Origin: Sphingomonas sp. OV641
Lineage (GTDB): Bacteria; Pseudomonadota; Alphaproteobacteria; Sphingomonadales; Sphingomonadaceae
Length of the DNA: 64,000 bases
Direction of reading: 5' to 3'
Assembly (NCBI RefSeq): GCF_900109205.1
Contig: NZ_FNZB01000002.1
Location: 62,001-126,000, forward strand
Shown: piece after piece, positions 36,215-44,516 of the stretch
Layout of the letters: every line of letters starts with the position of its first letter
Numbering within the stretch: the stretch's first letter is position 1
Position numbers and translations under genes: made by a program
Notes under the pieces: generated by a model
The model's database searches: none
Seen by the model: only the letters and a program-made list of their open reading frames with translations
Told to the model about the DNA's origin: nothing

Positions 36215-36691
36215 CTCCCGTCCGCTCTCACGCCCACGCAGTACCTGCAATTGGGCGCATTCAACCGATCCGCTCCCGAGTGCGGTTCCGCACGGCGAAA
36301 CGGCTCAGATGAATGTTCATCGGCAAACACTCCTCCGTCATTCCCGCGGAGACCGGGCTCCATGACTTGCGTCTACGCAAGCAGGGCGAGCACTGGTTCT
36401 ATGGATTCCCCTCCGCAGCAATAACGAACATCGGGCGCTTCCCCAACGAGCGTCATTCCGCTCACCTCAACAAACAACAAAGGCACGGCCCGCGTCGACA
36501 GCCATCCATCTGCCGACGCGAACCATGCCCTCACTCCCGCCGAAGCGGGCCGAACCTGCCGCAATTGGCCGTGTGGAGTGCCACGGCCCATCCGACTGGC
36601 TCATCCGAACAGGCGGAGTTCCGCTCCTCCCCCAGCTCAGCCCAGAAAACTCGACCTCCGATACGCGGCCCGGAACGGCGCCGCGGAGCCG
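36215..36691. other. 477-bp stretch without a convincing gene
   Basis: No frame here has the length, start or codon use of the neighbouring genes. The stretch contains a decayed palindromic repeat at about 36337-36426 and mixed sequence with poor base-composition bias. It may be the scar of an old insertion. Confidence 0.6.
36337..36426. repeat. Degenerate palindromic repeat
   Basis: Begins cgtcattcccgcggagaccg and later has tatggattcccctccgcagc, the worn remains of the same gtcatcccgg element family. The inverted end gatgac is changed to aataacg. Confidence 0.55.
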
Positions 36692-37708
36692 TCAGCGCGG
36701 GAACCTCTTGTCCAACCAACCAATGAGGGCGCGGTTCACTTCCTCGGGAAATTCCTGCTGGGTCCAATGGCCCGACTTCTCCACCAGAACCCGCTCCAGA
36801 TCGGGGACGTACCGCTCCATGCCCTCGGTCATCGCCGGGCTCAGCACCACGTCGTTCTCCGCCATGACCATCAGCGACGGCACGTCGACCTTCTCCACCA
36901 GCTTGGCCGAATTCTGCCAGTTGCGGGTGAAGTTGCGATACCAGTTGATGCCGCCGGTGAAGCCCGTCTCGGCGAAGGTCTGCGCGAATGCCTCGATCTC
37001 GTCGTCGGTCAGGAACTGCTGCGGATCGTTTGCCGGATCATAGAGCTTCAGCCCCTCGCCCAGTGCCAGGGTACGCATCTCGGCCGGAAGCTGCTCATAT
37101 TCCTTCAGCGTCAGCATCGGCTTGCGCATGAAGAAGCGCATCGACCGCTCGGGGTCTGCGGCCAGCGCCGCATCCGCCTCGCCCGGCTTCTGGAACCAGA
37201 CGATATACATGTCCTCGCCAAAGGCCGCGCGCATGCCGGCGATCGGATCGATGTCGCCGCGCGGCAGGAACGGCGTGTTCACCCCGATCACGCCCGCACA
37301 GCGCTCGGGATAGCGCAGTGCGAACTGCCACACGACCATGCCGCCCCAGTCGTGGCCGCAGGGAATCGCCTTTTCGATGCCCAGCGCGTCCATCATGCCG
37401 GCGATGTCCGCCGTCAGCTGCTCCAGGTCGTAATCCTCGATCTTCTCCGGCCGGCTGGTCAGCCCATAGCCGCGCTGGTCGGGCGCGATCGCCCAGCGGC
37501 CCGCCTTGTCGAACGCGTCGAGTTGATGCCGCCAGGAGAAGGCCAGCTCGGGAAAGCCATGGCAGAAGATCACGGGCACACCCTCGCCCTTCGGCCCGAC
37601 TTCGTAATAGGCCATGCGGATGCCGTTGGTTTCGACGAACTGCACCGGCGGCATCGCCTCGGCCAGCGCGCGCGGCGCCTCGATCACGTTGCTCGTAACT
37701 GGGCTCAT
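36692..37708 (-). CDS. Alpha/beta-hydrolase, epoxide hydrolase-like
   Basis: A 338-residue alpha/beta-hydrolase with HGFPELAFSWRHQL (oxyanion region), nucleophile Asp120 in CGHDWGGM, an acid in AENDVVLS and the catalytic His in SGHWTQQE. An aspartate nucleophile followed by WGG is typical of soluble epoxide hydrolases and not esterases. Start ATG 37708 overlaps the stop of the upstream dehydrogenase gene by four bases (37705-37708), so the two are co-expressed. Confidence 0.9.
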   Translation of the reverse strand: MSPVTSNVIEAPRALAEAMPPVQFVETNGIRMAYYEVGPKGEGVPVIFCHGFPELAFSWRHQLDAFDKAGRWAIAPDQRGYGLTSRPEKIEDYDLEQLTADIAGMMDALGIEKAIPCGHDWGGMVVWQFALRYPERCAGVIGVNTPFLPRGDIDPIAGMRAAFGEDMYIVWFQKPGEADAALAADPERSMRFFMRKPMLTLKEYEQLPAEMRTLALGEGLKLYDPANDPQQFLTDDEIEAFAQTFAETGFTGGINWYRNFTRNWQNSAKLVEKVDVPSLMVMAENDVVLSPAMTEGMERYVPDLERVLVEKSGHWTQQEFPEEVNRALIGWLDKRFPR

Positions 37709-38787
37709 GATTTCACTCCCGGACGGACGACAACCTTGCATTGCTGTTCGGGGTCGGCGAGCGCGGCAAAGGCGGCGGCCACGCCGTCCAGCCCCACTTC
37801 GTCGGTGATCGCCGGCAGCACATCGATCTTGCCCTCGGCGATGTTGCCCAGCGTCGCGGCAAACTCACCGGCGGTGTAGCCAAGCACGAATCGGAAATCG
37901 ATTTGCTTGTTGATGCACAGGAACGGCTCGATCTTGTCCGTTTCCATGCATACGCCGACGACGATCACCTGCGTGCTCACCGGCACCGATTCGATGATGT
38001 TCTGCAGCACGCCCGGCACGCCGACGCATTCGAAGACGATCGCGCGCTTGCCGGTCTGGCCAGTCATCATCGCCGCCATCCGCTCGGAAGACGTGCGCGG
38101 CACGCCCAGCTCGCTCCACTTGGTGTGCGGCGATTCCTTCGCCGGATCGACGATGATGTCGGCGCCCATCTTTTCCGCAACGGCGCGGCGCGCAGGGGAG
38201 AAATCCGCCGCCACCACCGGCCCCAGCCCGCGCGATTTCAGCGCCGCGATCACCGCCAGCCCCACCGGGCCGCAGCCGATCACCAGGTTCACCGTATCCG
38301 GTCCCGCAGCGGACATGGCGACGGCATGTTCCCCCACCGCGAAGGGCTCGGTCATCGCCGCCTGCACGTCGGACAGGCCATTGGGTACCGGAAGCAGCAT
38401 CGCCTCGCTCAGCACCATCTGCTCGCTGTACCCGCCGGGATAGGTGTTGGAATAGCCGATCGCCTCATAGCCTTCCGGCTTCATCGCGATGGGCATGGAC
38501 ACGACGCGCGTGCCCGCCTTCAGCGCCTTTGCCGATCCGGGACCGTGGTCCAGGATCTCGGCGGAAAATTCATGGCCGAAGATCATGTCCTTGGAGGGAT
38601 CGGTGCGCGGCTTCTCGCCGGTGCGCGCGCCCAGTTCCAGCATGTTCTCGAACGAATGAACGGCGTGGAGATCCGAACCGCAGATGCCGCAGGCCAGCGT
38701 CTTCACCAGCACTTCACCCTGGCCGGGTACCGGATCGGGCACCTCGTCGCAGATCAACTGCTTGTTGCGTCTCACCACGGCTCGCAT
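37705..38787 (-). CDS. Zinc-binding dehydrogenase (MDR family)
   Basis: A 360-residue alcohol-dehydrogenase-like enzyme. The catalytic zinc motif CGICGSDLH and GHEFSAEI are present, with cofactor site VIGCGPVGLAVIAALKSRG; the four cysteines of the structural zinc lobe are not seen. The start at ATG 38787, behind GAGAGGGAGGG, gives the normal length; a 90-residue upstream extension would be spurious. It probably oxidises an alcohol or aldehyde formed from the epoxide hydrolase product. It is divergent from the FAD monooxygenase, 160 bp apart. Confidence 0.9.
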   Translation of the reverse strand: MRAVVRRNKQLICDEVPDPVPGQGEVLVKTLACGICGSDLHAVHSFENMLELGARTGEKPRTDPSKDMIFGHEFSAEILDHGPGSAKALKAGTRVVSMPIAMKPEGYEAIGYSNTYPGGYSEQMVLSEAMLLPVPNGLSDVQAAMTEPFAVGEHAVAMSAAGPDTVNLVIGCGPVGLAVIAALKSRGLGPVVAADFSPARRAVAEKMGADIIVDPAKESPHTKWSELGVPRTSSERMAAMMTGQTGKRAIVFECVGVPGVLQNIIESVPVSTQVIVVGVCMETDKIEPFLCINKQIDFRFVLGYTAGEFAATLGNIAEGKIDVLPAITDEVGLDGVAAAFAALADPEQQCKVVVRPGVKS

Positions 38788-38947
38788 CGCAGCCCTCCCT
38801 CTCCGGTCGTCCGGCGTGATCGCCGGTTCGTTGCCGCATCGTGGCCCGCGGCGCCGGCCAGCGCAAGACGCATATTCATAACGCGTTTGAATTTCTTGCA
38901 GCCGATCGCTTTTGGAAATATATGTGGCCAAAATGTCGGAGGGAAGA

Positions 38948-40471
38948 ATGTCGGGCAGCACGGTTTCAGGCGCGTCGGGCGAACAGGTGATCGTCGTTGG
39001 CGCCGGCATCGCGGGCCTGTGCACCGCGCTTCGTCTGGGCGGCGGCTCGCGCCACATCACCCTGCTGGAGCGCGACGAAGCCCCGCCGGAGGGCGGCCCG
39101 GACGTCGCGTTCGATCAGTGGCAGCGTCGCGGCGTCAGCCAGTTGCGCCAGAGCCACGCGTTTCTTGCCCGGTTGCGCAACATCATTCGCGACGAGCATC
39201 CGCAGTTGCTGGAGGATCTCTATGCCGCCGGCTGCCGCGACATCACCTTTCAGGACATGCTCCCGCCCAAGCTGCAGGCCAGCTATGTCCCCGTGCCGGG
39301 GGATGCCGATCTGACAATCCTCACCAGTCGTCGTACCACGCTCGAACTGGTGATCCGCCGCTATGTTGAGCGCTTGCCCGGCGTGTCGATCCGCAGCGGC
39401 GTCAAGGTGCGCAGCCCGCTGTTTCATACGGGCAGCGATGGCACGATGGTGGTGACAGGCGTCGCCGCCGACACCGCGGAAGGACGCGAGGAGATCACGG
39501 CGGACGTGGTGGTCGATGCCGGTGGCAAGGCGGCGAACCTGATCGAACAGCTGATCAAGGCCGGCGCGCCCATCGCGGAGGCAGCGGAGACCGCCGGCGT
39601 CCTGTATTTCACCCGCCATTACCGCCTGCTGGACGGCCAAAATGAGCCGCCGCGCGGCGACGTGCCGGCCTCTGGCGATCTTGGCTATCTGAAGTTTGGT
39701 GTGTTCCCCGCCGACAACCGCCGTTTCTCGATCACCTTGTGCGTGCCGGAAATCGAGCATGAGCTGCGCAAGGCAGTGATGGATGGCGATACGTTCCAGC
39801 GCATCTGCATGGCGATGCCGGGGCTCAAGCCATGGGTCGATCCCAACACTTCGGAGCCGGTCGGCAAGGTGATCGGCATGGGCGATCTGCACAGCCGCTG
39901 GCGCAGCCTGATGGCCAATGGAAGGCCGGCGGTGCTTGGCTTCTTCGCCATCGGCGATGCGCTGGTGCGCACCAACCCGCTTTACGGTCGCGGCTGCTCG
40001 CTCGCCGCGGTCAGCGCCGGTGTGCTTCGCCGTGCGCTGGACAGCACACCCGATCCCGCCGCGCGGCTCGCCATCTATGACAGCGGCATCCTGGCCGAGG
40101 TGAAGCCATATTACGATCTGATGCTGAAACAGGATCGCTCCGCCATCCGCCGCGCGCGTGCCACGCTCACCCCCGATCATCGCCCCAGGCTGAAGGCGCG
40201 TTTGGCGAAAAGCTTCGTCGATGACGGGATCACCATCGCTGCCCGTTCCGACGTGCAGCTGATGCGCGCGATGATGCGCGGCTTCCACATGCTTGAACAT
40301 CCCGAGGCGTGGCTGAAGCGACCGCAGAATCTCAGCAAGGTGCTTGGCTATTGGGCGCGCGGCCGCCGCCTCAATGCCAATGCCTATGCGCCGCAGCCGG
40401 GCCCCGATCGCCCCGATCTGATGGCGACCATTGGGCTTGATGCGCGGGCGGACTTGCTGAAGGCGGCCTGA
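38948..40471 (+). CDS. FAD-dependent monooxygenase/oxidoreductase
   Basis: A 507-residue flavoprotein with the Rossmann site VIVVGAGIAGLCTALRLG near residue 15, a middle DVVVDAGGKAANLIEQL and the FAD-domain motif FFAIGDALVRTNPLYGRGCS. This arrangement resembles class A-type monooxygenases and epoxidases (squalene-epoxidase/geranylgeranyl-reductase group). The ATG at 38948 is chosen since GGAGGGAAG sits before it; ATGs at 38912 and 38933 are alternatives. Likely epoxidises or hydroxylates a hydrophobic substrate whose epoxide is opened by the divergent hydrolase; this pairing is inference. Confidence 0.85.
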   Translation: MSGSTVSGASGEQVIVVGAGIAGLCTALRLGGGSRHITLLERDEAPPEGGPDVAFDQWQRRGVSQLRQSHAFLARLRNIIRDEHPQLLEDLYAAGCRDITFQDMLPPKLQASYVPVPGDADLTILTSRRTTLELVIRRYVERLPGVSIRSGVKVRSPLFHTGSDGTMVVTGVAADTAEGREEITADVVVDAGGKAANLIEQLIKAGAPIAEAAETAGVLYFTRHYRLLDGQNEPPRGDVPASGDLGYLKFGVFPADNRRFSITLCVPEIEHELRKAVMDGDTFQRICMAMPGLKPWVDPNTSEPVGKVIGMGDLHSRWRSLMANGRPAVLGFFAIGDALVRTNPLYGRGCSLAAVSAGVLRRALDSTPDPAARLAIYDSGILAEVKPYYDLMLKQDRSAIRRARATLTPDHRPRLKARLAKSFVDDGITIAARSDVQLMRAMMRGFHMLEHPEAWLKRPQNLSKVLGYWARGRRLNANAYAPQPGPDRPDLMATIGLDARADLLKAA

Positions 40472-40497
40472 TCAACTGTTCCGAGGGGGAAGGCAGG

Positions 40498-40536
40498 GGC
40501 CGGTGCGACGCGCTGGCGCGCTCGCCTGCACCGGCC
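40498..40536 (+). terminator. Hairpin after the FAD monooxygenase gene
   Basis: Arms ggccggtgc and gcaccggcc surround a 21-base loop, 27 bp after the stop. Only a weak T-rich tail follows (ttctacctt), so it is a probable but not perfect intrinsic terminator. Confidence 0.55.
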
Positions 40537-40630
40537 TTCTACCTTCAAGCCGTCTGCCGTAGCCTCGATAGGCCGGTGTGGCCGATATTCTCCGGCGCCG
40601 CGCCGGACCCGCTCCCATCATTGCCGACAC

Positions 40631-41020
40631 TTACCGGGGAAGTTGCTCGGTAGGTTCGTTACTGCTGCTGCGAGAACCGTCAAACGTCTCGTGCGCCCGG
40701 CTCAGCCAGCCCTCCAGCGCGTTCAGGGCCTTGGCGGTCAGCGTCAGTGTATCGTCGAGATTTCCGTCACCATCGCCGATGATCAGCTTTTCCCGGGTGA
40801 GATATTCGATCCAGCGTCGCCCCGCCGCACTCACGCCGCCGGCCTGCTCCAGCGCGCTCTTCCCGGTCAGGCGCTCGCCGCGGGCGTCGGCGATGAACAG
40901 GATCAGCAGCAGTTCATAGGCCAGCTCCCCGCCAAAAAGCTCCGCCGGCAGTTCGCGGCGGCGGTCGCGCCGAACCTCCAGGATAGCGCGCGCAAACTCC
41001 GCAAGTGTATCATCAACCAT
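40631..41020 (-). CDS. Winged-helix-like hypothetical protein
   Basis: A 129-residue protein from ATG 41020 (MVDDTLAEFARAILEVRRDR). The segment LTGKSALEQAGGVSAAGRRW followed by IEYLTREKLIIGDGDGNLD resembles a small winged helix (helix-turn-helix then a hairpin), as in MarR-like or related regulators in sphingomonads. The C-terminal tail is Ser-rich. It may be a DNA-binding regulator; evidence is only the pattern. The region upstream, 41021-41423, shows no gene. Confidence 0.65.
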   Translation of the reverse strand: MVDDTLAEFARAILEVRRDRRRELPAELFGGELAYELLLILFIADARGERLTGKSALEQAGGVSAAGRRWIEYLTREKLIIGDGDGNLDDTLTLTAKALNALEGWLSRAHETFDGSRSSSNEPTEQLPR

Positions 41021-41423
41021 GGTTTTTGCCCCTTGAACCATGGGATGGCGATCTGCTGTCAGAAGATGTCCGAGTTAGCCGAACGGACCTGCGCACAGTG
41101 CGCCGCGACAAGCATCGCTTATCCGAAGTCGAACGCATGGGCGGATACTGGCCCTCCGCCGCTTGCCAAGGCCGCGCGCCAGCCGATTGCTGCTGGAACA
41201 TCATCCCACATCACTCCTGCGCGACCGGAGATGCTTTGTTCTCGTTACCATTATATTTTGCACAATCGTGAATGTCACGTACCATTACGGATGCAATTGG
41301 CCACACTGACCGATCGCATTACCTCTTCGGAGGTATGCTGCCGCCCGTTTGTGCGGCGCCTAATCCGTTTGGCGAACGTCGTTGAAGGGAGCAGCGGCCG
41401 CGCATCGGCGGCCGCTCGCATCG
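41021..41423. other. 403-bp intergenic region, no gene
   Basis: Between two minus-strand genes. Frames here are short and without family resemblance. The middle (around 41230-41290) is AT-rich for this genome and may hold the promoter of the 40631-41020 gene. A ribosome-site-like GGAGG precedes a 16-codon frame at 41335, on the plus strand, but it leads into no same-strand gene. Confidence 0.5.
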
Positions 41424-42260
41424 TCAGCCGGCGGTGGCGCCGATCGGGATGGGCGTTGCTGCGGCCACCTGGGCATCGATGGTGGCGAACAATCGGCCTT
41501 CTGCCATCTCGTCGCGGGTCTGCTCCGGATGCAGCGTGGCCATATGGTCCAGCGCCACCAACTCGCGCGGCACGTACCAGTGCAGGCGGTCCGAGTGATA
41601 AGCCTCCCACACCGTTTCCGCGACCTCGCGTGGCGGGATGGCGCGAAAGACGCCGCTCTTGGGCGCTGCGGCAGCGGCACCATCCGGAAGGATCGGTGTG
41701 TCGATCAGTGCCGGCAGCACATCGGCCACCCGAACGCCGTAAGGCTTCAGCTCGATCGCCAGCGCCTCCGTCAGGCCCTTCACCGCATGTTTGGTGGCCG
41801 AATAGACCGCGATCATCGGCATGCCATAGGTCGCCGACGACGAAGAGGTGGTGAAGCACATCGACTCTGGCGTGGCCTTGAGCAGCGGAATGGCGAGGTG
41901 AATGCCGGTAAGAACGCCGATGAAGTTCACGTTCACCACCGCGAGCACATCGGCCCATGGCTGGTCGGCAAAGGGCCCGCCGCGACCGATGCCGGCATTG
42001 TTGTACAATATGTCGAGCCGTCCGCCGCTGCTCGCGGCGAAGCGATCCAGCGCCGCGGCATAGGCGTCGCGATCCGTAACGTCGAGCCGCTGGACCAGGC
42101 AGTTTTCCGCCCCCAGCTCCTGCTCCAGCGCCGCAAGACCTACCTCGTTGACGTCGACGCCGCCAATGAACCAGCCTTGCCGGGCGAACAGCCGCGCCGT
42201 TTCCAGCCCCATGCCGGAGGCCGCGCCGGTGATGAAGATTGCCTTGCGGCCGTTCGCCAC
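41424..42260 (-). CDS. Short-chain dehydrogenase/reductase (SDR)
   Basis: A 278-residue classical SDR. Cofactor site FITGAASGMGLETARL, NNAGIG, and the catalytic YxxxK in AVYSATKHAVKGL are present. The start is GTG 42260, five bases after the stop of the upstream LLM flavin enzyme gene and with GGAG at the proper distance; an in-frame extension of 54 codons reads through the upstream gene. Likely oxidises or reduces a hydroxyl/ketone group in the same pathway as its neighbour. Confidence 0.9.
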   Translation of the reverse strand: MANGRKAIFITGAASGMGLETARLFARQGWFIGGVDVNEVGLAALEQELGAENCLVQRLDVTDRDAYAAALDRFAASSGGRLDILYNNAGIGRGGPFADQPWADVLAVVNVNFIGVLTGIHLAIPLLKATPESMCFTTSSSSATYGMPMIAVYSATKHAVKGLTEALAIELKPYGVRVADVLPALIDTPILPDGAAAAAPKSGVFRAIPPREVAETVWEAYHSDRLHWYVPRELVALDHMATLHPEQTRDEMAEGRLFATIDAQVAAATPIPIGATAG

Positions 42261-42265
42261 CCCGC

Positions 42266-43483
42266 TCACTCCGCCGCCTCCGCCTTCTTGTCGAGGCCCA
42301 TGGCAGCCAGGATCTCCGGCCGGATATTCTCCGTGCCCTTCTTCTGGATATGTTCCGCGAGCCTCGCGCCGACCGCCGCCTGCGCCTCGCCGATGAAGCG
42401 CGGCCGGTTTGTCGCCGCCCACTCGATCGACGCCTGGCGGTTGGCGTTCATGCCGTTCACCTCCGGCACGACATAGCGGGCGATCATCTCATAGGATTTC
42501 TTCTTGTTTTCCCACTCGGCCCAATTGTTGTCCATCAGCAGGAAAGCGCCGAAGCCACCGGACTGTTCGCGTAACCGCTCGATCTGCCGCACGGCATCTT
42601 CGGGCGTTCCGACCACGGCCATGCCCGAATCCACGATCGCATCCACCGGATCGGACCCGTCCGACGGCGCCAGCGGCAGGGCGGCGACTTCACGGAAGTA
42701 GTAGAGCCACTTGTCCAGGCCCTCACGAACCTGCGCGCGCGCTTCCTCGCGAGTTGCCGCCACATGCATCGGGCCGACGAGCCGCCATTGGCTGCGGTCC
42801 ACCCTGGTTCCGCTTTCCGCCGCCTGCTGCTCCGCGATCGCCCAGTTCGACGTCAGCGCGTTGAAGCCGCCCGCCTGCGTGGCACCGATCGAGAGCAGGC
42901 CCAGGCCGTGCCGCCCGGCAGCGGTCGCGCCCGATGGCGACACCTGGCTGGCGACGCTGATCTCCACTGACGGACGGCTGTAGGGCAGCATCTGCAGCCG
43001 CGCCTCGTTCAGCTCGAACCAGTCGGTTTTCTTGCTCACCTGCTCACCGCGCAGCAGCGGCACCAGCACGTCCAGCGCCTCGTCCATCCGATCGCGTTGC
43101 TTTGCGACCGGGATGCCCATCATGAAGGCGTCGGACGGGAGCGCCCCGGGGCCGACACCGAACATCACGCGTCCGCGGGTGATATGGTCAAGCTGGTTGA
43201 TCCGATCCGCCAGCATCAGCGGGTGATGGTAAGGGAGCGATGACACGCCCGTGCCCAGGCGGATATGCCGCGTGCGTTCGGCCACCGTGGCAATGAACAG
43301 TTCCGGGCTGGCGATCAGCTCATAGCCAGCCGAATGATGCTCGCCGAGCCAGGCCTCGTCGAAGCCGAGCTTGTCCATCAGCACCACCAGATCAAGATCC
43401 CGCTCCAGCGCAAGCGTCGGGTTTTCGTTGAGCGGGTGGAACGGCGCAATGAAGGCGCCGAACCGGATCTTTTCCGCGGCCAT
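42266..43483 (-). CDS. LLM class flavin-dependent oxidoreductase (luciferase-like)
   Basis: A 405-residue luciferase-like monooxygenase using FMNH2 or F420-type cofactors. Seen are FGAFIAPFHPLNENPTLALE at the start, DEAWLGEHHSAGYEL and RTRHIRLGTGVSSLPYHHPL, all typical. Family members do Baeyer-Villiger or sulfonate monooxygenation. It is the first gene of the pair with the SDR, divergent from the TetR gene 153 bp away, which probably controls them. Confidence 0.9.
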   Translation of the reverse strand: MAAEKIRFGAFIAPFHPLNENPTLALERDLDLVVLMDKLGFDEAWLGEHHSAGYELIASPELFIATVAERTRHIRLGTGVSSLPYHHPLMLADRINQLDHITRGRVMFGVGPGALPSDAFMMGIPVAKQRDRMDEALDVLVPLLRGEQVSKKTDWFELNEARLQMLPYSRPSVEISVASQVSPSGATAAGRHGLGLLSIGATQAGGFNALTSNWAIAEQQAAESGTRVDRSQWRLVGPMHVAATREEARAQVREGLDKWLYYFREVAALPLAPSDGSDPVDAIVDSGMAVVGTPEDAVRQIERLREQSGGFGAFLLMDNNWAEWENKKKSYEMIARYVVPEVNGMNANRQASIEWAATNRPRFIGEAQAAVGARLAEHIQKKGTENIRPEILAAMGLDKKAEAAE

Positions 43484-43636
43484 TTCTCTCTCCTCAGACC
43501 ATCTTTGTGGACGATGCTAGTTGGAGGAAAGCAGCCTGGCCAGACTTTTTTAACGCGTTATGATAATATGGGATTGCACGGCGTTGCAGCTTGCTGCGTC
43601 GCCGCCTATCGCCTCCTGTATGCGAAGGAACATGGA

Positions 43637-44308
43637 ATGAGCCGGCGTGAAGACGCAAAGGCAGAACGTCGTCGTCGGATCATCGCGGCCGCACGGGATC
43701 TGATCAAGGAAACAGGCGATACCGGGCTGTCGATGCGCGCCATCGCAGCGCGCGCCGGCGTGTCGCTGACGACCCCTTATAATCTGTTCGGATCGAAGCG
43801 GGCCATCGTGATCGCCCTTCTGGAGGACGTGCGCGAATTTCACGAGCGGTTCTCGCAACTTCACCGTGTCGGGGCGATCGACCGGATCTTCCAGGCGGTG
43901 TCCATTTCGCTCGCCTATCTCGCGGACGATCCCGATTTCTATCGTACCTTGTGGACCGAAGCCCTGCGTTTCGACAGCAAGGAGCTTCGCGGCGAGTTGC
44001 AGACCCCGCAACGCTACGGCTTCTGGTGGGCGCTGCTCAACGAGGCCAGCAGCGAGGGAGCCTTGCTGCCCGAACTCGAGATCGATCCGCTGCTCCGCGC
44101 GCTCGACGCGGTCTATGTCGCGGCGATGCTCGCCTGGGTGCTCGGCGGCATCGAGGTTCACGAGCTGGAGGCGCATGTCGGCTATGGCTATGCCGTCACC
44201 TTGCGGGGCGCGGCGAGCGAGGCGGCCGCAGCAAAATTGGAACGGCGCCTGGTTACCTACCAGAAGGAACTGCTGCGCCATCGTGCCAATGCGGTGGTCG
44301 CCGCCTGA
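43637..44308 (+). CDS. TetR family transcriptional regulator
   Basis: A 223-residue regulator with an N-terminal helix-turn-helix (RRRRIIAAARDLIKETG then MRAIAARAGVSLTTPYNLFG) and a ligand-binding helical domain. Start ATG 43637 (MSRREDAK) is chosen because the usual HTH begins about ten residues later and AAGGAA precedes it; the frame upstream is spurious. Divergent from the LLM/SDR genes, its probable targets, with ligand unknown. Confidence 0.92.
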   Translation: MSRREDAKAERRRRIIAAARDLIKETGDTGLSMRAIAARAGVSLTTPYNLFGSKRAIVIALLEDVREFHERFSQLHRVGAIDRIFQAVSISLAYLADDPDFYRTLWTEALRFDSKELRGELQTPQRYGFWWALLNEASSEGALLPELEIDPLLRALDAVYVAAMLAWVLGGIEVHELEAHVGYGYAVTLRGAASEAAAAKLERRLVTYQKELLRHRANAVVAA

Positions 44309-44356
44309 CACTTGCGACGCCGCGCCGGGCCCGCGGCGCGACGCTTCATGGCGAGT

Positions 44357-44516
44357 CTAGGGTTTGATCCAGGCGCTTGAAAGCACCTCCCCGGCGAAGG
44401 CCGGGGTCCAGGTGGGAGAGAGTTGGCAAGAGCCCGAGCGCCTGCCAGCTTTGTCGCGCAACTGGGCCCCGGCCTTCGCCGGGGAGGCGGATCTTTCTGG
44501 CTGGATCAAACCCTAG
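44357..44516. repeat. 160-bp repeat with 16-bp inverted ends
   Basis: The ends are perfect inverted repeats, ctagggtttgatccag at 44357-44372 and its complement at 44501-44516. Inside are further inverted blocks, cacctccccggcgaaggccg and ggccttcgccggggaggcgg. A related copy is at 54221-54350 (cctccccggcgaaggccggg and a final ctggatcaaacctta). It has no coding capacity. It overlaps the 3' end of the next gene by four bases, providing that gene's TAG stop. Confidence 0.85.

Noticed and set aside
41005-41271. 88-codon plus-strand frame
   Set aside because: Atypical codon use, no family pattern, overlaps the start of a better supported gene on the other strand.
41335-41385. 16-codon frame after a GGAGG site
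   Set aside because: No same-strand gene follows that it could control as a leader peptide.
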